Assembly: GCA_934101685.1 (NCBI GenBank)
Contig: CAKORZ010000021.1
Location: forward strand, 1-18,457
Source: an uncultured Bacilli bacterium
GTDB lineage: Bacteria > Bacillota_I > Bacilli_A > RFN20 > DUOF01
Direction of reading: 5' to 3'
DNA length: 18,457 nucleotides
The first letter of the stretch is position 1. Each line of letters starts with the position of its first letter. Both the position numbers and the translations under genes were made by a program. The notes beneath the pieces were generated by a model. That model ran no database searches and had not been told where the DNA came from. It worked only from the letters and a program-made list of their open reading frames with translations. Positions 1-6,272 of this stretch are shown one piece after another.

Positions 1-2
1 AA

Positions 3-1217
3 TATGTTTTATATCTTATGCTAACTCAAGACTACATATCCCAAGAAGAATATAAAAATGCTCTAAATGAAATAATTAATTACAATTTTATAAAAGAAGA
101 ATATAACAATTTTTACTATTATAAGGACGCTGTAATAAATAAGCTTACTGAACTAAATATTTATACTAAAGAGAATTTGCAAAAAGGAATGAAAATATAT
201 ACTAATATAGATCTAAATATAACAAATGAAATAAATAATATGTTAAAAAAATATAAAACTAATAATACAGATGTTCAAACAAGTATTGTAATAATGGAAC
301 CATTTACTAATAAAGTAATATATTTAAATGGAGGATTTGATTATAATGAATCTACCTATAATAGAGCAATTAACTCTTCAAGACAAATAGGCTCTACAAT
401 CAAGCCATTAATTTATTCACTCGCCTTAGCTAATGGTTTTTCTCCAACTACTCTATTAACAAGTGAAGAGACAACTTTTAATATAAAAGATATTGGTGAA
501 TATTCTCCTAAAAACCCTAATAATAAATATGCAAACGCTAAAATAGATATGATTCAAGCTATAGCTATGTCAGATAATATATATGCTTTAAAAACTTTAT
601 TATTGCTTGGAAGTAATAAATTAAAAGAATTATTAGAAATGTTTGATATAAATAATGTTGAAGCACTTCCCTCAATTGCTCTAGGAACCATTTCAACATC
701 TTTATTAAAGCTAACATCAATTTATAATACATTTGCCTCTCTTGGTACATATTATAAGCCATCATTAATAAGAAAGGTAAATGATACAAATAATAATATC
801 ATTTATATTGATAATAAAGTTTCAAAGAATATACTTGGTGAAACTAATACTTTAATTTTAAATCAAATGCTTACATCTACATTTGATTCATCTTTATCTT
901 CATATTTAACTACTACAATGTCGAATTATAAGCCCTACAACATATATGCTGCTAAAAGTGGAACAACTAAAAATGATTCATACGTTGTTGCTTTTAACCC
1001 TAACTATACTATAGGAATTTGGGTAGGAAGTGATTCAAATTCAAATTTCTATGACTATTCCATGTCCAAACATTTATTTAAAGAAATAGCAAATATCTTG
1101 CAAGATAAAAAACAATTATCTTGGTATAATACAAACTATAATACAAAAGCACTCAGATATGATCCTAATACTCACTCTTTTAATAATAATGGGAAAATAT
1201 ATTATTTTAAGCGATAA
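3..1217 (+). CDS. Class A penicillin-binding protein, C-terminal part (5' truncated)
   Basis: Peptidoglycan transpeptidase portion of a bifunctional penicillin-binding protein; family members polymerise glycan strands and cross-link stem peptides outside the membrane. The frame is open to the left edge, so the Met at base 18 is internal: the residues around it (LMLTQDYISQEEYKNAL) resemble the end of a GT51 glycosyltransferase domain, which is therefore mostly outside the window. Numbering from that Met, the transpeptidase motifs are all present: SxxK as STIK at 126-129 (catalytic Ser126), SxN as SDN at 185-187, and KTG as KSGT at 313-316, followed by the usual GIWVG strand. The protein stops about 85 residues after KSGT, with no PASTA or other C-terminal domain. 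It is the only plus-strand gene on the left side, converges with the next gene and ends at a shared terminator. Penicillin-binding activity is confident; the particular paralogue cannot be named. Confidence 0.93.
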   Translation, partial: YVLYLMLTQDYISQEEYKNALNEIINYNFIKEEYNNFYYYKDAVINKLTELNIYTKENLQKGMKIYTNIDLNITNEINNMLKKYKTNNTDVQTSIVIMEPFTNKVIYLNGGFDYNESTYNRAINSSRQIGSTIKPLIYSLALANGFSPTTLLTSEETTFNIKDIGEYSPKNPNNKYANAKIDMIQAIAMSDNIYALKTLLLLGSNKLKELLEMFDINNVEALPSIALGTISTSLLKLTSIYNTFASLGTYYKPSLIRKVNDTNNNIIYIDNKVSKNILGETNTLILNQMLTSTFDSSLSSYLTTTMSNYKPYNIYAAKSGTTKNDSYVVAFNPNYTIGIWVGSDSNSNFYDYSMSKHLFKEIANILQDKKQLSWYNTNYNTKALRYDPNTHSFNNNGKIYYFKR

Positions 1218-1244
1218 AAAAAGAAGCACTATTGCTTCTTTAAT
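1218..1244. terminator. Bidirectional intrinsic terminator between convergent genes
   Basis: A perfect 9-bp stem, AAAGAAGCA (1220-1228) with TGCTTCTTT (1233-1241), closes a CTAT loop. On the minus strand the hairpin is followed by a run of seven T, good for ending the 1264-2304 gene; on the plus strand a weaker TTTAATTT tract follows, serving the penicillin-binding protein gene. Confidence 0.85.
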
Positions 1245-1263
1245 TTATTACTTATAATTTGTA

Positions 1264-2304
1264 TTAATATAATTTCTTTTTATAATCAACAATTTTTTGA
1301 GTTATGATTAATGCACAGCTAACAATTAATACTACAACTAATACTAATAGAATTAATTCTCCTGCTTTATAACTGAATAATCCTGAGCCTTTATCTTTAT
1401 CATTTGAATCTTCATTACGGCCTGGATTTGTACTATCTGAAGTATTAGAAGTCAAATCATAAGAAACTATATTAGAAGGATTACCATTTCCTGACTCTGC
1501 CATAACATATACATATTTATATTCAGTTGATGATTTATCAAAACTAGTTGTAACTCTAGCTGAAGGTGTAAAAACACAATTTCCTTTGCTTCTACTCATT
1601 TCATGTTCTTTATTGAAAGCATCTTTTGAATCCATTTGCAAAGCTTCATTAGAATAGAAATATTTAATTGAAGTAATTATACCAGCTGATGTTTCTTGAT
1701 TATTTTCATCAAGGAAGTTTGCTAAAACATCAAACTTGCTCTCTGAACTTTTATAATTTAAGCTCAATTTAGGAATAGAATTTGGAATGCTTTCATCTCC
1801 CATTACTATCTTGATAGTTTCATCCTTTTTTTGATCTATTAATATACCAAAGTCAATTCCAATAGGTCTAAAAGTACTAAAATATTTAATTTGAACATAA
1901 TATGTTGCCTTTTCAGCAACGCTTACACCTTTAATTGTATCACCATCAACAGGAGTTTTAAATACTAATTTACTTAAATCAATAGTAAATTTATCACCAT
2001 TTGCAACATATGGGATTTTATCACTCCAGTCAGTAATTTTTCCATCTGGGCTCTTAACACGATATTTCAACAATCTATCACCATTACCGAAAATTTGTGC
2101 TGAACTTGATTTAGAATGAATAGTCCATATACGTGAATTACTAAAATAATAAGTATTTTCTCTATTTTCTTCACCAATCACAATACTCTCAAATTCTCCC
2201 ACAAGCTTAGCATCTATAGCAAAAGCTTTTACACCTGTAAATAGCAAAAATGCCATTATCATACATGGTATTATACACAATGCTCTTTTTAAACTTCTTA
2301 ACAT
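1264..2304 (-). CDS. Secreted, C-terminally membrane-anchored protein of unknown function
   Basis: I do not recognise a family. The 346-residue product has a Sec signal peptide: a basic N-end (MLRSLKR), a hydrophobic core to about residue 24, and a likely AxA cleavage site after AFA (residue 29). The exported part is about 280 residues of alternating polar and beta-branched sequence, compatible with two beta-sandwich-like modules (roughly 30-165 and 175-285). A Ser/Asn/Asp/Gly-rich linker (about 285-307) leads to one transmembrane helix (about 317-335) and a basic tail ending KKKLY, so the protein should sit with its body outside the cell. There is no LPxTG motif and no lipobox cysteine. It is a single-gene unit with its own promoter (2332-2360), a strong ribosome site (AGGTGGTG, about 6 bases before ATG) and the terminator at 1218-1244. 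A surface adhesin, a coat or forespore-envelope protein, or a sensor of cell-wall state are all open possibilities. Confidence 0.8.
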   Translation of the reverse strand: MLRSLKRALCIIPCMIMAFLLFTGVKAFAIDAKLVGEFESIVIGEENRENTYYFSNSRIWTIHSKSSSAQIFGNGDRLLKYRVKSPDGKITDWSDKIPYVANGDKFTIDLSKLVFKTPVDGDTIKGVSVAEKATYYVQIKYFSTFRPIGIDFGILIDQKKDETIKIVMGDESIPNSIPKLSLNYKSSESKFDVLANFLDENNQETSAGIITSIKYFYSNEALQMDSKDAFNKEHEMSRSKGNCVFTPSARVTTSFDKSSTEYKYVYVMAESGNGNPSNIVSYDLTSNTSDSTNPGRNEDSNDKDKGSGLFSYKAGELILLVLVVVLIVSCALIITQKIVDYKKKLY

Positions 2305-2331
2305 AAAAACACCACCTCATTACCTGAAAAT

Positions 2332-2360
2332 AGTATACCACCATATATTCAATAAATCAA
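2332..2360 (-). promoter_or_regulatory. Sigma-A-like promoter of the secreted-protein gene
   Basis: On the minus strand TTGATT (2355-2360) is separated by exactly 17 bases from TATACT (2332-2337). The predicted start lies near 2325, giving a leader of about 20 bases that contains the AGGTGGTG ribosome site. This is one of the two best vegetative promoters in the window. Confidence 0.7.
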
Positions 2361-2385
2361 CTTTTTTTTATTTGTCAACAATCAC

Positions 2386-2419
2386 ATATAAAAAGTAATG
2401 ACAAAATTAATCATTACTT
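2386..2419 (-). terminator. Intrinsic terminator of cotE, overlapping its stop codon
   Basis: A 9-bp perfect stem (AAGTAATGA at 2393-2401 with TCATTACTT at 2411-2419, plus-strand reading) has a 9-base loop. On the minus strand it is followed by TTT-A-TAT. The cotE stop codon (2414-2416) lies inside the stem, so the last sense codon is part of the hairpin. The stem is AT-rich, so efficiency may be modest. Confidence 0.55.
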
Positions 2420-2911
2420 ATTCAAATAATCAACATTTATATTATCTAAATCATTATTCCACTCATCAGAATTAGAGCTAATTTGAACTCTCAACTTTGT
2501 TTCACCAATAACATCAAGCGAAAGTTCTTTTTCTACTTTAACAGTAATGCTTTTATCTTCATTTAATGAAAGGCCGCTGCAAGTCGGATATTTAATACAA
2601 TTAACATTAAGTTCATTGCTATTAGATATTTCTTCACCATTTTTTACATTCACATTGAATTCATGAACATAATCAATAGTTTGTTTATGTATATTTGTAT
2701 CAGTATCATTGTTTATTCCATACCAAATATGAAGATCATATCTCCCTTTTACTAATGGTTTATTATTTTCAAACAAACTAACATAATAATGATTTATTAT
2801 CCAACACCCAAGCACTTTACTAATAGAGTCTTCTACCTTTATTATAACATCTCCAGAATCTACTATTTTCCCCTTTCCCACAACAGCTTTTGTAACTATT
2901 TCTCTATACAT
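2414..2911 (-). CDS. cotE: Spore outer-coat morphogenetic protein CotE homologue
   Basis: In Bacillus CotE forms the scaffold that recruits the outer spore coat around the developing forespore, within the mother cell. This 165-residue protein matches my recollection of B. subtilis CotE (181 residues) along its length: YREIVTKAVVGKG at 2-14 (YREIITKAVVAKG), LGCWIINH at 34-41 (LGGWIINH), GRYDLHIWY at 56-64 (GYYDINVWY), a DYVHEF strand at 80-85, the PTCSGLSLN turn at 109-117 (PNCLEVTIS), and VIGETKLRV at 134-142 (VVGETKVVV). The C-terminus keeps a DLDNINVDYL tail like the Bacillus ELEDINPEFL end, but the long acidic run before it is mostly missing. The position after miaB and ricA is the same relative order as in B. 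subtilis. Expression is probably sporulation-specific: see the sigma-E-like promoter and hairpin just upstream. It appears to be transcribed alone. Confidence 0.88.
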   Translation of the reverse strand: MYREIVTKAVVGKGKIVDSGDVIIKVEDSISKVLGCWIINHYYVSLFENNKPLVKGRYDLHIWYGINNDTDTNIHKQTIDYVHEFNVNVKNGEEISNSNELNVNCIKYPTCSGLSLNEDKSITVKVEKELSLDVIGETKLRVQISSNSDEWNNDLDNINVDYLNK

Positions 2912-2954
2912 AAAAAAATCAGCTCCTCATTAGTAAACTATATGAAAAGCTGAT
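2912..2954 (-). terminator. mscL terminator hairpin that contains the cotE ribosome site
   Basis: On the minus strand ATCAGCTTTTC (2954-2944) pairs with GAGGAGCTGAT (2928-2918): 11 bp including two G-U pairs, with a 15-base loop and then TTTTTT running straight into the cotE ATG at 2911. It begins 5 bases after the mscL stop codon, so it is well placed to end mscL transcripts. The cotE Shine-Dalgarno (GAGGAG, 2923-2928) lies in the 3' arm, so any read-through message would have it base-paired. Confidence 0.75.
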
Positions 2955-2965
2955 ATACATTATGC
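2937..2965 (-). promoter_or_regulatory. Candidate sigma-E-type promoter of cotE
   Basis: On the minus strand GCATAAT (2965-2959) is followed after 14 bases by CATATAGT (2944-2937). This fits the remembered Bacillus sigma-E consensus (KMATATT, 13-15 bases, CATACANT) with one mismatch in each element. Transcription would start near 2930, inside the loop of the overlapping hairpin and 2-3 bases before the cotE ribosome site. B. subtilis cotE is known to have a sigma-E promoter. The match is by eye only. Confidence 0.5.
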
Positions 2966-3490
2966 CTTCTTATTTTCCTTTAATAAATCTCTAATTTCTT
3001 TAAGTAAAGCTATTTCCTCATCACTTACTACTTTTTCCTCTACCTTAGGTTCTTCTTTTACAACTTCAACTACTTGCTCTACTTCAGGTTGTTTTTCTTC
3101 CTCATGTTTTAATTTTTTATCCAACTTCTCTAATGCTGAATTTAACTTTGATAAAAGCTTTATAACACAGAACATAACAGTTGCAATAATTAAAAAGTAT
3201 ATTATTGATTGGATAAACGAACCATAATTAATAGTAGGGGCGCCTTCTCCTTCGCCTAAATATATTTTTAACTCTTCAAGGTTAACATCACCCATTAACC
3301 ATCCCATAACTCCACCAATAATGTCCTTAACGAAAGAATTTACGATAGCTGTAAATGCACTACCTACAGCTACTGCTACAGCTAAATCTATAACGTTTCC
3401 TCTAAAAATAAACTTTTTAAATTCTGATTTAGTTTGTTTTCTTTTCTCTTTTTTTTGTTTCTTTTTTAATATTTTTTCTTCTTTATTCAT
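2960..3490 (-). CDS. mscL: Large-conductance mechanosensitive channel MscL
   Basis: MscL is a homopentameric membrane channel that opens under high membrane tension and releases solutes after sudden osmotic downshift. The family signature is clear: FRGNVIDLAVAVAVGSAFTAIV (28-50) forms the start and first transmembrane helix, followed by NSFVKDIIGG; a short periplasmic loop contains NYGSFIQ, the second helix is at about 93-112, and the cytoplasmic helix ends in EIALLKEIRDLLKEN (159-173). At 176 residues it is longer than the roughly 130-150 usual for the family. The extra length is a Lys-rich N-terminal extension (residues 1-26) and a Glu/Val/Lys-rich linker (about 128-157) before the final helix. 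The ribosome site GGGGAGGA sits 7 bases before ATG. It has its own promoter (3521-3549), so it can be expressed apart from the upstream PH and zinc-ribbon genes, and a terminator separates it from cotE. Confidence 0.96.
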   Translation of the reverse strand: MNKEEKILKKKQKKEKRKQTKSEFKKFIFRGNVIDLAVAVAVGSAFTAIVNSFVKDIIGGVMGWLMGDVNLEELKIYLGEGEGAPTINYGSFIQSIIYFLIIATVMFCVIKLLSKLNSALEKLDKKLKHEEEKQPEVEQVVEVVKEEPKVEEKVVSDEEIALLKEIRDLLKENKKA

Positions 3491-3520
3491 TTTTTAATCC
3501 TCCCCACAAAAAAAGTTCGC

Positions 3521-3549
3521 ATTATAGCAAACTATTTTTATTATATTAA
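3521..3549 (-). promoter_or_regulatory. Sigma-A-like promoter of mscL with extended -10
   Basis: TATAAT (3521-3526) is preceded by TGC, giving an extended -10. TTAATA lies 17 bases upstream (3544-3549). The predicted start is near 3514, leaving a leader of about 25 bases with the GGGGAGGA ribosome site. Confidence 0.65.
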
Positions 3550-3560
3550 ATTTCTTTTTA

Positions 3561-4022
3561 TTATTCAAAGAATTGTTCGTTATTTTCTCTAACACTTAAA
3601 GACATATTAAATACGCCTTTTTGCAACTCGTGATTATCTTTTATTGCTGATATCAAATCATATGTTAAATATAAATATCTATCTAGATTATGTCCTTTAT
3701 CTATATTTAGTTGAACTACTTCTCTATTAATAAATCTTAAAACTATTTCTGAATCACAATCTAGTGCAACACCAGGAGTTACTATAGAATAAGAAATAAC
3801 GTCTTTAAACATATAAGTAGCATATTCAACAGATTTACCTGTTATTTGACGATAGTCTAAATACAATAATCTTACATTAGTAAATACCATAATATCTCTT
3901 ATTCCCTTTAATGCAAAAGCTATTCTTTCATTAGGGAAAAGAAGCCTATTAACGATTCTAGGCACTCTACATTCTCCCATTAAATCAACTTTTAATGTAG
4001 CTAATTCTGAATTATAAGTCAT
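3561..4022 (-). CDS. PH-domain (bPH-type) protein of unknown function
   Basis: The 153-residue protein looks like a bacterial PH-like domain of the YvcB/PF08000 kind: RLLFPNERIAFALKGIRDIMVFTNVRLLYLD (about 26-56) is the characteristic stretch in which a hydrophobic strand and FTNxRL precede a turn, followed by YMFKDVISYSI (70-80) and a basic strand EIVLRFINREVVQL (about 92-105). A C-terminal helical segment (about 110-135) ends the fold. There is no signal peptide or membrane helix, so it is cytosolic or peripheral at the membrane. Its AGGAGGT ribosome site (4030-4036) overlaps the stop codon of the preceding zinc-ribbon membrane gene, with only 12 bases between the two genes, which suggests co-translation and a joint role. 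The ligand and partner are unknown; the family name is used for fold, not for lipid binding. Confidence 0.7.
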   Translation of the reverse strand: MTYNSELATLKVDLMGECRVPRIVNRLLFPNERIAFALKGIRDIMVFTNVRLLYLDYRQITGKSVEYATYMFKDVISYSIVTPGVALDCDSEIVLRFINREVVQLNIDKGHNLDRYLYLTYDLISAIKDNHELQKGVFNMSLSVRENNEQFFE

Positions 4023-4034
4023 TTTTTTTACCTC

Positions 4035-4463
4035 CTATATCTTCCTTACCAAATCAAGCAAAGATCTATTATTAACAAAAAGTAACAAAACTGCTAATAC
4101 AATGATACATCCAAAAATAATACGCATAATAAGTTTATATTTTTTACTTTTACTAGCATTTGGATTTTTATATGGAATTAAACATTCTACCAATATATAT
4201 ATAAAAAGCAAAATAAATACGCATATATAAGGAACTTGCATAGAATTTCCCTTTAAGCCAAACAATACATAGAAAAACAAAGCCAATGCTAAAGCAAAAT
4301 TAATATACATTTTTAAATGATTTGTAGAGGTTACTTTAATAATCCCAAAAATAGATTTAATTTTTCTTTTATTTTTTCTCATTGCTTTAGATTGTTCTGT
4401 ACCACACATACTACAGAAAGTTTGTCCAGGTTCTATTTCAAATCCACATCTTTGACATCTCAT
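4035..4463 (-). CDS. Zinc-ribbon membrane protein of unknown function
   Basis: A 142-residue protein with an N-terminal zinc ribbon (Cys3, Cys6, Cys17, Cys20: MRCQRCGFEIEPG ... CSMC), a Lys/Arg-rich linker (about 26-50) and three hydrophobic segments (about 53-70, 78-95 and 112-130). The ribbon plus basic linker should lie in the cytosol. Many low-GC Gram-positive membrane proteins of unknown role have this plan, and I do not recognise a named one. The start is supported by GGGGG 8 bases upstream of ATG and by the ribbon beginning at residue 3. It is followed 12 bases later by the PH-domain gene, so the pair probably acts together at the membrane. A possible promoter lies at 4489-4517, otherwise it would be read from the miaB-ricA transcript 63 bases upstream. 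Confidence 0.75.
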   Translation of the reverse strand: MRCQRCGFEIEPGQTFCSMCGTEQSKAMRKNKRKIKSIFGIIKVTSTNHLKMYINFALALALFFYVLFGLKGNSMQVPYICVFILLFIYILVECLIPYKNPNASKSKKYKLIMRIIFGCIIVLAVLLLFVNNRSLLDLVRKI

Positions 4464-4488
4464 AACACTACCCCCAGTAACTAATATA

Positions 4489-4517
4489 ATTATTGCATAA
4501 TCTAAATACTTTTTAAA
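4489..4517 (-). promoter_or_regulatory. Possible promoter of the zinc-ribbon/PH gene pair
   Basis: AATAAT (4489-4494) preceded by TGC forms an extended -10, with TTTAAA 17 bases upstream (4512-4517). The -35 element falls in the loop and arm of the AT-only hairpin at 4504-4523. In such AT-rich DNA a match of this quality can arise by chance. Confidence 0.35.
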
Positions 4518-4528
4518 GTATTTTTTTT
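4504..4528 (+). terminator. AT-only hairpin with T8 tail on the plus strand
   Basis: AAATACTT (4504-4511) and AAGTATTT (4516-4523) pair perfectly around a TTTA loop, and the plus strand continues with T to 4528. No plus-strand gene ends here. On the minus strand the hairpin directly follows the ricA stop codon (4527-4529) but lacks a T-run. It may be a weak end for ricA or a block to antisense transcription. Confidence 0.3.
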
Positions 4529-4820
4529 ATTTAAGCGATAAAATGTCACAAATATCATTCAAAATTCGAGACAAATTTTCCTTAGATTCACTATACTTTT
4601 TAACTAATATATTATTGTTATATTCTTTTTCTAATTTATAATATTCATCAACTAATTTTTCATCATGATTCTTACAATTCTTTTTTTTCATAGAATTAAG
4701 TTTATTTTTTAACTCTAATAATTGCTCATCACTTTCTATAATATTTTTATATTTTAAATATTCTTTATAAGCATCACTATTTTTTATTAAAGAATTTATT
4801 TTTTCTGCTATTTCTTCCAT
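4527..4820 (-). CDS. ricA: YlbF/YmcA-family protein (short RicA homologue)
   Basis: In B. subtilis RicA (YmcA) forms the Y-complex with RicF and RicT, which directs RNase Y to particular mRNAs and supports competence, biofilm formation and sporulation. This 97-residue product shows the family's alpha-helical hairpin: AYKEYLKYKNIIESDEQL (about 17-34) is the typical first half, then a second long helix (about 53-85). I start it at the ATG at 4818-4820, two bases after the miaB stop, because a GAGGGAGAAG ribosome site (4831-4840) serves it; an in-frame ATG 30 bases upstream, inside miaB, has no such site. It is about a third shorter than B. subtilis RicA (143 residues) and has just two cysteines (49, 91), so it seems to lack the C-terminal cysteines linked to the iron-sulfur cluster. 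The name rests on the family match plus the position directly after miaB; another YlbF-family member is possible. Confidence 0.75.
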   Translation of the reverse strand: MEEIAEKINSLIKNSDAYKEYLKYKNIIESDEQLLELKNKLNSMKKKNCKNHDEKLVDEYYKLEKEYNNNILVKKYSESKENLSRILNDICDILSLK

Positions 4821-4822
4821 TT

Positions 4823-6262
4823 TTAAATAGCTTCTCCCTCTAACGTCCATGTTTTAGAAACAGTAATTTTAACATCTACAATCTTGCCAATCATATCTTC
4901 TTTGCCTTTAAAATTAACAAGTTTATTTTCTTCACTATATCCAGATAGTATATCCTTATTTTTCTTAGAGTATCCCTCTACTAATACTTTTAATGTTTTA
5001 CCTACATAAGCATCATTTCTCTTTTTAGCTGATTCTCCAACTACTTCTACTAAAGCATTAAATCTTTTTTTCTTTTCTTCTTCAGTAACATTGTCTTCCA
5101 TTTTAGCAGCAGGAGTACCAACACGTGGAGAATAAATAAAAGTATATGCACTATCATATTCTAATTCCTTTACTGCTTTTAAAGTGTTAGCAAATTGTGC
5201 TTCTGTTTCTCCTGGAAAACCAACAATAATATCTGTAGTAATACTACAATTTTTAACTTTTTCTCTTAATTCATTATATAGTTTTTTATACTCTTCATAT
5301 GTGTATCTTCTGCCCATCCTTTTAAGAACTTCATCATCACCTGATTGAATAGGTAAATGAATATAAGGCATAATATTATCACAACTTGCAATTGCATCAA
5401 CCATCTCACTAGTAAAATTCCATGGGTGACTAGTTACAAACCTAATTCTTTCTATTCCCGTTTTACTAACTTCTCTAAGTAAAGTAGCAAAATCATATCC
5501 TTTATTTAAATCTTTACCATAAGCATTAACATTTTGACCAAGTAAAGTAATTTCTTTAAATCCTTTTTCTTTTAAATCTTTTACTTCACTTAAAATATCT
5601 TCCATCAATCTACTTCTCTCTTTACCTCTAGTATAAGGGACTATACAATAAGTACAAAACTTATCACATCCATACATTATATTAACCCATGCTTTAAGAT
5701 TGTTACCTCTAACTACAGGCAAATTTTCATGTATTTCGCTCTTATCAGAAAATACTTCTACAACTCTTTCTTTATTAAGTAAAGCATCTTTTAAAAGTAA
5801 AGGAAGTCTATTAATATTGTGTGTACCAAAAACCAAGTCAACTTGTGGATATGATTTTAAAATTTTATCTACTATATGCTCTTGTTGTGCCATACATCCA
5901 CAAACACCAAATATTACATCTGGATTAGTAGTCTTTAATTTCTTTAAAGCTCCTATTTCTCCAAATACTTTTTCCTCAGCATTTTCTCTAACTGCGCATG
6001 TATTAAGTAAAATAACATCTGCTTTTTCTGGTTCATCTGCCTTTGTATAACCTAAAAATTCTAAAATACCAGAAATAACTTCTCCATCTGCTTCATTCCC
6101 TTGGCATCCATAAGTACGAACAAAATATGATTTGTTTTTCCCTATATTTTTCATTTCACTAGGTACTTCTAAACCACCTTTATCTATAATAATTTCTTTT
6201 TTTCTTTGAGCAGCCTCTTTTAAAGATGGCTTTCTAAAATATTCACTATAATCCTTTTTCAT
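4823..6262 (-). CDS. miaB: tRNA-2-methylthio-N6-dimethylallyladenosine synthase MiaB
   Basis: A radical-SAM methylthiotransferase that adds a methylthio group to i6A37 in tRNAs reading UNN codons. It binds two 4Fe-4S clusters. All six ligand positions are present in the 479-residue protein: Cys53 (TYGCQ), Cys89 (LNTCAVRENA) and Cys123 (GVCGC) in the N-terminal domain, and the radical-SAM triad Cys199, Cys203, Cys206 (YGCDKFCTYCIVPYTRGKERSR). Further radical-SAM motifs (TLLGQNVNAYG, RIRFVTSHP, HLPIQSGDDEVLKRMGRRY) follow, and a C-terminal TRAM domain starts near 415. YGCQGNEADGE replaces the common YGCQMNxxDSE, a small family variation outside the ligands. The N-terminal extension of about 40 residues is usual in Firmicutes MiaB. 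Its ribosome site (AGGATG) overlaps the stop of the upstream ABC permease, and ricA follows two bases after its stop, so translation is likely coupled on both sides. Confidence 0.97.
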   Translation of the reverse strand: MKKDYSEYFRKPSLKEAAQRKKEIIIDKGGLEVPSEMKNIGKNKSYFVRTYGCQGNEADGEVISGILEFLGYTKADEPEKADVILLNTCAVRENAEEKVFGEIGALKKLKTTNPDVIFGVCGCMAQQEHIVDKILKSYPQVDLVFGTHNINRLPLLLKDALLNKERVVEVFSDKSEIHENLPVVRGNNLKAWVNIMYGCDKFCTYCIVPYTRGKERSRLMEDILSEVKDLKEKGFKEITLLGQNVNAYGKDLNKGYDFATLLREVSKTGIERIRFVTSHPWNFTSEMVDAIASCDNIMPYIHLPIQSGDDEVLKRMGRRYTYEEYKKLYNELREKVKNCSITTDIIVGFPGETEAQFANTLKAVKELEYDSAYTFIYSPRVGTPAAKMEDNVTEEEKKKRFNALVEVVGESAKKRNDAYVGKTLKVLVEGYSKKNKDILSGYSEENKLVNFKGKEDMIGKIVDVKITVSKTWTLEGEAI

Positions 6263-6272
6263 AATTCACATC

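Noticed and set aside
565..789. Minus-strand open frame inside the penicillin-binding protein gene
   Set aside because: Antisense to a well-supported coding region with intact motifs; composition is biased and no ribosome site is convincing.
5700..6050. Plus-strand open frame inside miaB
   Set aside because: Shadow of miaB; the miaB frame covers the region with conserved cysteines.
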